Below are positions 1 to 8,698 of a stretch of DNA of 8,698 nucleotides, piece after piece. The position numbers and the translations under genes are program-made. The stretch covers positions 1 through 8,698 of the forward strand of contig JAITWQ010000014.1 of assembly GCA_031285215.1 (NCBI GenBank), written 5' to 3'. The notes beneath the pieces are model-generated. The model had not been told where the DNA came from. It saw only the letters and a list, made by a program, of their open reading frames with translations, and ran no database searches. Each line of letters begins with the position of its first letter. Position 1 is the first letter of the stretch. The DNA comes from Syntrophobacterales bacterium (GTDB taxonomy: Bacteria; Desulfobacterota; Syntrophia; Syntrophales; JAAYKM01).

Positions 1-299
1 CCTAAGGCAACTCTGCGAGCCGGCGCAACTTCCGTCGGCACCTGATACGTGGATCCGCCTACCCGTTTGGATTTAACCTCAATAACAGGTTTAACATTAT
101 TTATAGCCTTCTCGAAAACCTCCATGGGCGCTTCTTTCTGCTTTTTCTCTATAAGGTCAAAAGCGCCATACAGCATTGATTCGGCAACACTTTTTTTCCC
201 CTTTTTCATCAAATTATTGATGAATTTGGCGACGAGCTTACTATTATATTTTGGATCCGCCAAGATCTCTCGTTTTTCAATTTCTCTTCTTCTAGGCAT
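1..299 (-). CDS. rpsG: 30S ribosomal protein S7, N-terminal 99 residues (cut by window edge)
   Basis: S7 is a primary 16S rRNA-binding protein that nucleates assembly of the 30S head and contacts E-site tRNA and mRNA. The translation from ATG at 299 begins [20 protein letters not shown], a standard S7 start. The family signature region ([20 protein letters not shown], residues 21-40) is present, as is the beta-hairpin motif [11 protein letters not shown] at 81-91, which lies near the E site. The reading frame is open to position 1, so about 57 residues of the usual ~156 are outside the window. The start is supported by GGAG eight bases upstream. The gene follows rpsL after 14 nt, the usual str-operon arrangement, and fusA or tuf would be expected next on this strand, outside the window. 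Nothing is broken in the visible part. Confidence 0.97.
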   Translation of the reverse strand, partial: MPRRREIEKREILADPKYNSKLVAKFINNLMKKGKKSVAESMLYGAFDLIEKKQKEAPMEVFEKAINNVKPVIEVKSKRVGGSTYQVPTEVAPARRVAL

Positions 300-307
300 C
301 TTCTTTT

Positions 308-311
308 CTCC
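308..311 (-). promoter_or_regulatory. Shine-Dalgarno sequence of rpsG
   Basis: GGAG lies 8 nt before the rpsG ATG (299-297), inside the 14-nt space after the rpsL TGA (316-314). Such close spacing suggests translational coupling of S7 to S12, which is inferred. Confidence 0.8.
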
Positions 312-313
312 GC

Positions 314-685
314 TCAGCTTGGCTTCTTTGCGCCATATTTCGATCGGCCTTGCTTTCTATCCTGAACACCAATAGAATCAAGAGTTCCTCTGACAACATG
401 ATACCGAACTCCCGGCAGATCTTTCACTCTTCCCCCTCTGACCAGAACAACCGAATGCTCTTGAAGATTATGCCCTATCCCCGGAATATAAGAAGTCACT
501 TCATATCCACTGGTCAAACGAACTCTGGCAACTTTCCGCAAAGCGGAATTGGGCTTTTTGGGTGTCGTCGTATATACTCTGACACAAACCCCCCGCCGCT
601 GAGGAGAACCGGCAAGAGCTGGCGTCGCCACTTTCTTTGCAAGCTTTGCTCGCCCTTTCCTGACTAACTGATTTACTGTAGGCAT
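314..685 (-). CDS. rpsL: 30S ribosomal protein S12, complete
   Basis: S12 sits at the 30S decoding centre and takes part in codon-anticodon inspection. The 123-residue product has the family's usual length (124 in E. coli) and starts [12 protein letters not shown]. The conserved loop [13 protein letters not shown] covers residues 39-51 and the second loop [19 protein letters not shown] covers 82-100. The two lysines whose change commonly gives streptomycin resistance, K43 and K88 counting Met as 1, are both wild type, so this allele predicts no S12-based resistance. D89, the residue methylthiolated by RimO in many bacteria, is present. An upstream TTG at 697 would add four residues (MGGR), but those codons are the Shine-Dalgarno sequence itself, so ATG at 685 is the start. 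The gene lies 71 nt after rpoC and 14 nt before rpsG. It ends with TGA. Confidence 0.98.
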   Translation of the reverse strand: MPTVNQLVRKGRAKLAKKVATPALAGSPQRRGVCVRVYTTTPKKPNSALRKVARVRLTSGYEVTSYIPGIGHNLQEHSVVLVRGGRVKDLPGVRYHVVRGTLDSIGVQDRKQGRSKYGAKKPS

Positions 686-756
686 CCTTCCTCCCAAAAC
701 CTAGTCTTTACCCGACACAATAAAGTTCGTGTCAATATCAATTTGCATCTCAGATG
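686..756 (-). other. rpoC-rpsL intergenic spacer, 71 nt
   Basis: The spacer holds the rpsL ribosome-binding site. It also has a perfect TTGACA hexamer (735-730) and a five-base-pair inverted repeat GACAC/GTGTC (733-729 with 718-714, ten-base loop). The hexamer has no convincing -10 partner: at 17-nt spacing the sequence reads GGTAAA and at 19 nt TAAAGA. The hairpin is short and has no U-tract, so it is not a terminator. Read-through transcription from rpoC into rpsL is therefore the simplest view. A weak internal promoter for the ribosomal protein genes remains possible. Confidence 0.35.
690..695 (-). promoter_or_regulatory. Shine-Dalgarno sequence of rpsL (decides the start)
   Basis: GGGAGG followed by AAGG precedes ATG at 685-683. 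This purine block would be coding if the in-frame TTG at 697 were used, so it settles the S12 start in favour of ATG and the canonical MPTVNQL N-terminus. Confidence 0.85.
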
Positions 757-3081
757 TCAAGCGTTTTCTCCGCTTGTTTCTTCTAATGGGAGCTTTTCCT
801 CCAATGATTCATGGTCTCCCGATGAAATTCCCAATTTCCTGTACATGATAAGCCCCGTTCCCGCCGGAATAAGGCGGCCCATAATGACATTTTCCTTGAG
901 ACCTCTTAAATAATCCACTTTCCCCGCCAAACTTGCTTCGGTAAGCACACGCGTCGTCTCCTGGAATGAAGCCGCAGAAATAAAACTTTGTGTGGACAGC
1001 GAGGCTTTGGTAATTCCCAGCAACACCGGCTCTCCCACGGCGGGCTTGCCGCCCTGCTCAATCACAGCTTTATTTTCCTCCTGGAAACGATACCGCTCAA
1101 CCTGTTCATCGCCTATAAAACCGGTATCTCCCGGATCAATGACTCTCACCCTTCTTAACATCTGCCGTACAATAACTTCAAGATGCTTGTCGTTGATCTT
1201 CACACCCTGGAGCCGGTAAACTTCCTGTATCTCGTCAACGAGATAGCGGGCAAGGGCTTTTTCACCCTTTATTTTCAGAATATCATGGGGATTCTGGCTT
1301 CCTTCCATTAAAGAGCCGCCCGCAAAGATGCGATCCCCTTCCTGTACGCTAATATGCTTCCCTTTGGGGATAAGATATTCTTTTTCATCTCCCGTGTCGG
1401 ATTGGACAATCACTTTGCGCTTGCCTTTGGCGTCTTTCCCATAGGCAACGACACCGTCAATTTCGCTGATCACGGCATAGTCTTTTGGCTTTCGCGCCTC
1501 CACCAGCTCGGCAACGCGCGGCAATCCGCCTGTAATATCCTTTGTTTTTTGCGTTTCCCTGGGAATCTTGGCAAGAATATCACCTGCTACCACATGATCG
1601 CCCTCAGAAACAACAAGGTTTACCCCAACCGACAGATAATGACGGGCAACGGCATTAGTTCCCGGAACTTTCGCTGTTTTTCCGCGTTCATCCTTGAGGG
1701 AAATGCGAGGCCGCAGATCATCCGCCTTGAACTCGACAATAACCTTGCGGGACAGGCCTGTTACTTCATCCACCTGCTCCAGCATGGTCTTGCCTTCAAT
1801 AATATCACCAAATTTAACCGTGCCGTCAATCTCAGCTAAAACGGGAACAGAGAAGGGATCCCATTCGGCAATGCGATCGCCTTTTTTCACCATTGCGCCC
1901 TCGCCCACTTTCAGGTGAGCGCCATAGGGAACGGTGTATTTACCCCTGTTTCTTCCCTGGTCATCCAAAACATGAATCTCGCCGTTTCTTTTCATGACGA
2001 CCAGGAAATTACCTTCCCGGCTGGCAACCAGTTCTCCCTTTCCCTGATCAAGGTTGACAAGTTTAACAACGCCATCATGACGCGCATCCAGGGTTGAGTG
2101 CTCATCAAACTTAGCAGTACCGCCGATATGGAATGTCCTCATCGTCAGCTGCGTTCCTGGTTCACCAATGGACTGCGCCGCAATAATACCAACAGCTTCG
2201 CCAATATTTACAAGATGGCCATGGCCCAAATCGCGGCCATAACACATGGCGCAAACGCCATGCTTGGATTTACACGTAATAACGGAACGAATATTAACCG
2301 TTTCTATGCCCGCACTATCAATCCTTTCCGCCAAAAATTCATCAATCTCCTGATTGGCGCTTACAAGAACTTCACCGGTAAAGGGATCTTTGATATCTTC
2401 AAGGGCAACCCTTCCCAGCACTCTCTCTCCCGCAGGTTCGATGATTTCCCCGCCTTCCATGAGAGCGTTCACAAAGATGCCGTCAACGGTTCCGCAATCA
2501 TGCTCTGTAATAATGCAATCCTGCGCGACATCAACAAGGCGGCGTGTCAGGTAACCGGAATTAGCCGTTTTTAAAGCTGTATCCGCAAGACCTTTACGAG
2601 CGCCATGGGTAGAAATAAAATACTGCAGAACGGTTAATCCCTCGCGGAAATTAGCGGTAATAGGAGTTTCAATTATCTCTCCCGAAGGTTTGGCCATCAG
2701 GCCTCTCATGCCGGCAAGCTGCCGAATCTGAACATTGCTTCCCCTGGCTCCGGAATCGGCCATCATATAAACGGGATTAAAGCTTTGCATTTTTTCCACT
2801 TGCCCGTCACGGTTAGCCACTTCTTCCGTGCCGATCCCTTCCAGCATATCCGAGGCAATTTTTTCCGTTACCTGCGCCCAGATATCAATGACCATATTGT
2901 AACGCTCACCATCTGTAATGAGGCCATCCATATACCGCTGATAGATCTTCAGAACTCCTTTTTCCGCTTCGCTGACGATATTTTTCTTCGTCCCGGGAAT
3001 AATCAGGTTATGAATCGCAAAGGAAGCACCGGAAACTGTCGCATATTTAAAACCAAGATCCTTTAACCGGTCTGCCAGCAA
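757..3081 (-). CDS. rpoC: RNA polymerase beta-prime subunit, C-terminal part downstream of an in-frame stop
   Basis: This open frame encodes the rest of beta-prime. Homology continues upstream in the same frame to 3135, directly after the TAA, with 18 family-like codons (LANLIDHCYRACGDK and onward). The given 5' end is only the first start-like codon, a TTG with no Shine-Dalgarno sequence, and the first in-frame ATG is 50 codons later inside conserved sequence. Numbered over the whole gene (add 606 to the residue in this fragment), it contains the bridge helix at about 760-791 ([20 protein letters not shown]), the second zinc site C802, C876, C883, C886, and the trigger loop with M920 and H924 ([13 protein letters not shown]). 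It then has the long Proteobacteria-type insertion, ending near [13 protein letters not shown], and a normal C-terminus with [20 protein letters not shown] and [20 protein letters not shown]. It ends with TGA. The coding sequence shows no decay, arguing against an old pseudogene. Alone it lacks the catalytic Mg-binding loop. Confidence 0.93.
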   Translation of the reverse strand: MLADRLKDLGFKYATVSGASFAIHNLIIPGTKKNIVSEAEKGVLKIYQRYMDGLITDGERYNMVIDIWAQVTEKIASDMLEGIGTEEVANRDGQVEKMQSFNPVYMMADSGARGSNVQIRQLAGMRGLMAKPSGEIIETPITANFREGLTVLQYFISTHGARKGLADTALKTANSGYLTRRLVDVAQDCIITEHDCGTVDGIFVNALMEGGEIIEPAGERVLGRVALEDIKDPFTGEVLVSANQEIDEFLAERIDSAGIETVNIRSVITCKSKHGVCAMCYGRDLGHGHLVNIGEAVGIIAAQSIGEPGTQLTMRTFHIGGTAKFDEHSTLDARHDGVVKLVNLDQGKGELVASREGNFLVVMKRNGEIHVLDDQGRNRGKYTVPYGAHLKVGEGAMVKKGDRIAEWDPFSVPVLAEIDGTVKFGDIIEGKTMLEQVDEVTGLSRKVIVEFKADDLRPRISLKDERGKTAKVPGTNAVARHYLSVGVNLVVSEGDHVVAGDILAKIPRETQKTKDITGGLPRVAELVEARKPKDYAVISEIDGVVAYGKDAKGKRKVIVQSDTGDEKEYLIPKGKHISVQEGDRIFAGGSLMEGSQNPHDILKIKGEKALARYLVDEIQEVYRLQGVKINDKHLEVIVRQMLRRVRVIDPGDTGFIGDEQVERYRFQEENKAVIEQGGKPAVGEPVLLGITKASLSTQSFISAASFQETTRVLTEASLAGKVDYLRGLKENVIMGRLIPAGTGLIMYRKLGISSGDHESLEEKLPLEETSGENA

Positions 3082-3135
3082 AACCGTCGTTTTATCGCCG
3101 CAAGCGCGGTAACAATGGTCAATCAGATTAGCAAG

Positions 3136-4929
<1,794 letters not shown>

Positions 4930-4979
4930 TTAAGTTTTGTGTAAACAGTTACTTATGTCACGATCACTTTTTTGCCGTT

Positions 4980-7900
4980 TTACTCTTCCTCCATTAAATC
5001 GACATCAAGACATAAACTTTGCAGTTCTTTAACTAAAACATTAAAAGATTCGGGTACTCCCGGCTCTATCGTATGCTCTCCTTTGACAATGGCCTCATAC
5101 ATGCGTGTTCTGCCCGCAACATCATCCGCTTTAACTGTTAAAAATTCCTGAAGCGAATAGGCCGCGCCATAGGCCTCCATAGCCCAAACTTCCATTTCCC
5201 CCAGCCTCTGGCCGCCAAACTGCGCCTTACCTCCCAAAGGCTGCTGGGTAACGAGAGAATAAGGACCGATTGAACGGGCATGGATCTTATTATCAACCAG
5301 ATGATGGAGTTTAATCATGTAGATTATCCCTACCGTTACGGGCTGACTGAAAGGTTCACCCGTCCGGCCGTCATACAGTATTGTCTGGCCGGAAACAGGC
5401 AAGCCGACATTTTCCATAATCTCTCTGATTTCATCCTCTTCCACGCCATCAAACACGGGCGTGGCCACAGGAACACCAGATTTGAGACCTTTGGCGAAAT
5501 CAAGCACCTTTTCCGGAGGGGCATGATCAACAAAATCCGCAAAATATGGCGTGGCGTAAAGTTCTTTTAGCTTGCCGCGAACGGCATTTGTGTCCGTATT
5601 GGTCTCCAGGAGGTGGTTTAACTGGTCACCAAGCCCTTTCACCGCCCAGCCGAGATAGGTCTCCAAAATTTGCCCCACGTTCATCCGCGAAGGAACTCCC
5701 AAGGGATTCAAAACAATATCTACGGGGGTGCCGTCGGCGAAATAAGGCATATCTTCTTCAGGCAAAATACGGGATAAAACACCCTTGTTGCCGTGACGCC
5801 CGGCCATCTTATCACCCACAGAAAGCTTGCGTTTAATGGCAACATAGATTTTCACCATTTTAATCACGCCGGGAGGCAGTTCGTCACTCGCGCGAACCTT
5901 CTCCAGTTTTGTATCAAAGTAAGCCCATACCGCCCCTTTTTTACGTTCCAGGTTCGCAATAAGAACGCCGATTTCTTCTTCCAGAATCTCCCCATCAACA
6001 ACAGCAATATCCCGCCACTGGGAAAAGGGAATTTTTGCGAGCATCTCTTGCGTAATGATATCGCCCTTTTTCAAAACAATTCGCTTCTTTGTATCGCTAA
6101 GTTTTACCAGAGAAGTTTTGCCTGACAACAGATCTGTGATTTTCTTTTGGACTATCTCCTCCGCAATGCGAATTTCATCATCCCTGTTTTTCTCCAGTTG
6201 GGCGATGAAGTCTTCTTCGATCTTTTGCGACCGGTAATCCTTTTCAGCGCCTTTACGGGTAAAAATCTTGGCGTCAATGACCGTTCCCTCCACACCTGGA
6301 GGAACGCGAAGGGACGTATCCCTTACATCACTTGCTTTTTCACCGAATATGGCGCGCAAAAGCTTTTCTTCTGCGGAAAGCTGCGTCTCTCCCTTAGGGG
6401 TAATCTTACCGACAAGAATATCACCGTCCTTCACCGCCGTCCCCATGCAGATGATACCATCATCATCAAGATTTCTCAGCACCTCATCGCCAACATTGGG
6501 AATATCGCGCGTAATCTCTTCCTTGCCTAACTTCGTATCGCGGGTGACAGTCTCAAACTCCTCAATATGGATGGACGTATAAATGTCTTCCTTTACAATC
6601 CTTTCGCTGACCAGAATAGAATCTTCATAATTGTAACCTCCCCAGGACATAAACGCGACCATCACATTTCGTCCCAGAGCCAGCTCTCCCCTGTCAATAG
6701 CGGAGCCATCGGCAATAATATCTCCTTTTTGCACCCGCGCTCCCCGCTCTACAATGGGCTTCTGATTAAAGCAGGTATCCTGATTGCTTCTCTGATATTT
6801 GGTTAAACTGTAAATATCAACTCCGGTATCCATGCCGTCTCTTTCAGATTCATCACTGCGGATAACGATACGCATCGCGTCAACGTTCTCTACAATACCT
6901 GCACGTTTGGCAACAATCACCGCCCCGGAATCACGGGCAACAATGCTTTCCATGCCGGTTCCGACCAGCGGAGCCTCAGGTTTAATAAGAGGAACGGCCT
7001 GGCGCTGCATATTGGAACCCATTAAGGCCCTATTGGCGTCATCGTGCTCAAGAAAGGGGATCAGAGTAGCAGCCACGCTTACAAGCTGGGTAGGAGAAAT
7101 ATCCATCATGTTGACATCCGTCGGCATACAGGTCAGAAAATCCTCGCCGCGCCGCGCCGTAATCAGGTCGCCAATAAATCTCCCATCCTCTCCAAGGGGA
7201 AGATCCGCCGGAGCAATGACATTATTTTCTTCCTCTATTGCTGTCAGATAGCGAACTTCATCTAAAACACGGCCATTATCCACGATCCGATAAGGTGTTT
7301 CAATAAAACCGAACTCATTGACCCTCGCATAGCTGCTTAAAGAAACAATCAAGCCAATATTTGGTCCTTCCGGAGTTTCTACGGGACAGATGCGGCCATA
7401 ATGTGTGGGATGGACATCACGAACCTCAAAACCGGCGCGTTCACGCGTCAAACCGCCAGGCCCCAAAGCAGACAATCGCCTCTTATGTGTGATCTCCGAC
7501 AGAGGATTTGTCTGATCCATAAACTGGGATAGCTGACTGCTGCCAAAAAACTCGTTTACCACCGCCGAAACAGGCTTGGCATTCACAAGGTCATGGGGCA
7601 TCATGGTCTCAATATCCTGAAGGCTCATTTTTTCTTTCGCCGCCCGTTCCATCCTGACCATGCCGATTCGATATTGATTTTCAATCAATTCTCCCACAGA
7701 GCGGACACGGCGGTTTCCCAAATGATCAATGTCGTCAACGCTGCAATTAGGAGAACCACCCTTCAAACCAAGAAGATATTTTACCGCCGCCAAAACATCT
7801 TCGTTTCTTAAAACCGTCACCTCCGTGGGTACGTTCAATTGCAGCTTATAATTCATTTTTGCACGCCCAACGGTCGACAAATCATAGGTCTCGGGCTGGA

Positions 7901-8698
7901 AAAAGAGACTTTCAAAAAATTTCTTCGCCGTTTCCGGCGTGGGCGGACTGCTGGGACGGAGTTTCCTGTAAATCTCCATAACGGCATCATCCGTAGATTC
8001 TATACGATCTATGAGCATGGTATTTCTTATGGAAACATTATCCTGATGCTCTTCCATGTTGAGGAATGTACATTTCGGTATCTTCTTTTCCCTTATTTTT
8101 CCCAATCCTTCCAGAGTCAATACCTCATTACAGCGAAACAGCACATCACCTGTATCGGGATCAAGTACATCAGAGGCAAACACCCTGCCAACAATATCCT
8201 CATCGGCAATATCAATACGGACAATTCCCGCATCTATAACACGGCGCAAAAGGGATTTCGAAATTTTACGCCCTTTCTTGGCAATGACTTCGCCTGTTGC
8301 CGCATCCTGAATATCGTCAAAGGCCCTTTCGTCCAAAAGCGTTTCATCAACAACAACACCCTGGCTGCCCTCTTCAAAAACAACGGTTCGCGTGCCGTAA
8401 AAATAGTTAAGGATAAACTCCGCCGTATTACCCATGGCCTTCAGGAGAATAGTAACGGGCATTTTTCTGCGCCGGTCAATCCGTACATAGAGGAGATCCT
8501 TTGAGTCAAACTCAAAGTCAAGCCAGGAACCCCTGATAGGTATAATACGCGCCGAATAGATGAGTTTTCCGCTGGTAACCGTTTTTCCTCTGTCATGGTC
8601 ATAAAAGATACCGGGAGAACGATGAAGCTGGCTTACGATAACCCTTTCCGTGCCGTTAATGATAAAGGTTCCCGTATCCGTCATCATGGGAACTTCAC
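4980..8698 (-). CDS. rpoB: RNA polymerase beta subunit, missing its first ~125 residues (cut by window edge)
   Basis: The beta subunit forms one pincer of RNA polymerase, part of the active site and the rifampicin pocket. The frame is open to the right edge. The codons before the ATG at 8687 read E-V-P, as in the family's GEIPLMTDNGTF, so that ATG is internal, not the start. Counting from it, [15 protein letters not shown] is near residue 12, the fork and rifampicin region [20 protein letters not shown] near 380-399, [11 protein letters not shown] near 685, and the active-site motif [12 protein letters not shown] near 957. The C-terminal anchor [20 protein letters not shown] and [11 protein letters not shown] follow, and the protein ends DVDLMEEE with TAA. 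The residues equivalent to E. coli D516, H526 and S531 are unchanged, so the rifampicin site looks wild type. N518 is Thr and I530 is Leu, both common natural variants. With the missing part the protein would be about 1,360 residues, close to E. coli's 1,342. No frame breaks were seen. Confidence 0.98.
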   Translation of the reverse strand, partial: EVPMMTDTGTFIINGTERVIVSQLHRSPGIFYDHDRGKTVTSGKLIYSARIIPIRGSWLDFEFDSKDLLYVRIDRRRKMPVTILLKAMGNTAEFILNYFYGTRTVVFEEGSQGVVVDETLLDERAFDDIQDAATGEVIAKKGRKISKSLLRRVIDAGIVRIDIADEDIVGRVFASDVLDPDTGDVLFRCNEVLTLEGLGKIREKKIPKCTFLNMEEHQDNVSIRNTMLIDRIESTDDAVMEIYRKLRPSSPPTPETAKKFFESLFFQPETYDLSTVGRAKMNYKLQLNVPTEVTVLRNEDVLAAVKYLLGLKGGSPNCSVDDIDHLGNRRVRSVGELIENQYRIGMVRMERAAKEKMSLQDIETMMPHDLVNAKPVSAVVNEFFGSSQLSQFMDQTNPLSEITHKRRLSALGPGGLTRERAGFEVRDVHPTHYGRICPVETPEGPNIGLIVSLSSYARVNEFGFIETPYRIVDNGRVLDEVRYLTAIEEENNVIAPADLPLGEDGRFIGDLITARRGEDFLTCMPTDVNMMDISPTQLVSVAATLIPFLEHDDANRALMGSNMQRQAVPLIKPEAPLVGTGMESIVARDSGAVIVAKRAGIVENVDAMRIVIRSDESERDGMDTGVDIYSLTKYQRSNQDTCFNQKPIVERGARVQKGDIIADGSAIDRGELALGRNVMVAFMSWGGYNYEDSILVSERIVKEDIYTSIHIEEFETVTRDTKLGKEEITRDIPNVGDEVLRNLDDDGIICMGTAVKDGDILVGKITPKGETQLSAEEKLLRAIFGEKASDVRDTSLRVPPGVEGTVIDAKIFTRKGAEKDYRSQKIEEDFIAQLEKNRDDEIRIAEEIVQKKITDLLSGKTSLVKLSDTKKRIVLKKGDIITQEMLAKIPFSQWRDIAVVDGEILEEEIGVLIANLERKKGAVWAYFDTKLEKVRASDELPPGVIKMVKIYVAIKRKLSVGDKMAGRHGNKGVLSRILPEEDMPYFADGTPVDIVLNPLGVPSRMNVGQILETYLGWAVKGLGDQLNHLLETNTDTNAVRGKLKELYATPYFADFVDHAPPEKVLDFAKGLKSGVPVATPVFDGVEEDEIREIMENVGLPVSGQTILYDGRTGEPFSQPVTVGIIYMIKLHHLVDNKIHARSIGPYSLVTQQPLGGKAQFGGQRLGEMEVWAMEAYGAAYSLQEFLTVKADDVAGRTRMYEAIVKGEHTIEPGVPESFNVLVKELQSLCLDVDLMEEE

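Noticed and set aside
714..733. Hairpin as a transcription terminator between rpoC and rpsL
   Set aside because: The stem is only five base pairs with a ten-base loop and there is no run of U after it.
7460..7549. Rifampicin-pocket differences from E. coli (Thr for N518, Leu for I530)
   Set aside because: Both residues are common natural variants in other phyla. The main resistance positions D516, H526 and S531 are wild type.
7839..8504. 221-codon plus-strand open frame opposite rpoB
   Set aside because: It is antisense to highly conserved rpoB codons, has no recognisable motifs, and is explained by codon bias of the real gene. The same applies to the other plus-strand frames.

Overview
This is an ordinary bacterial core-expression locus, read entirely on the minus strand: rpoB, rpoC, rpsL, rpsG (RNA polymerase beta and beta-prime, ribosomal proteins S12 and S7). 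The order rpoBC followed directly by the str genes is widespread outside the Gammaproteobacteria. The organism is a Gram-negative bacterium. RpoC carries the long insertion inside the trigger loop typical of Proteobacteria-type polymerases. The sequence details (for example ARSIGPYS and [16 protein letters not shown] in RpoB) feel most like the former Deltaproteobacteria (Desulfobacterota, perhaps Syntrophales-like). That placement is from memory of the families, not from a search.

Layout from the right edge: rpoB lacks roughly its first 125 codons (cut by the window edge at 8698) and ends at 4980. After an 80-nt gap, rpoC begins with GTG at 4899 and homology runs to 757. After a 71-nt gap comes the complete rpsL (685 to 314), then a 14-nt gap and rpsG (299 to 1), cut by the left edge after 99 codons. 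All genes point the same way with short gaps and good Shine-Dalgarno sequences, so they are probably co-transcribed. There is no gene-free stretch above 80 bases, and I see no mobile element, RNA gene, CRISPR array or rho-independent terminator.

The one real anomaly is in rpoC. An in-frame TAA at 3138-3136 interrupts an otherwise intact gene at codon 588 of 1380. The protein homology continues in the same frame on both sides without a missing residue, so the change is a substitution, not an indel. The stop lies after the catalytic NADFDGD loop (residues 459-465) and before the bridge helix, second zinc site and trigger loop, so neither half alone can be a working subunit. It also falls about 10-15 residues beyond the point where cyanobacterial and plastid beta-prime is naturally divided into RpoC1 and RpoC2. 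A sequencing or assembly error, or a nonsense allele in part of a population, is the most economical explanation. A functional split or stop readthrough is possible but the sequence gives it little support. No undescribed system is otherwise visible.
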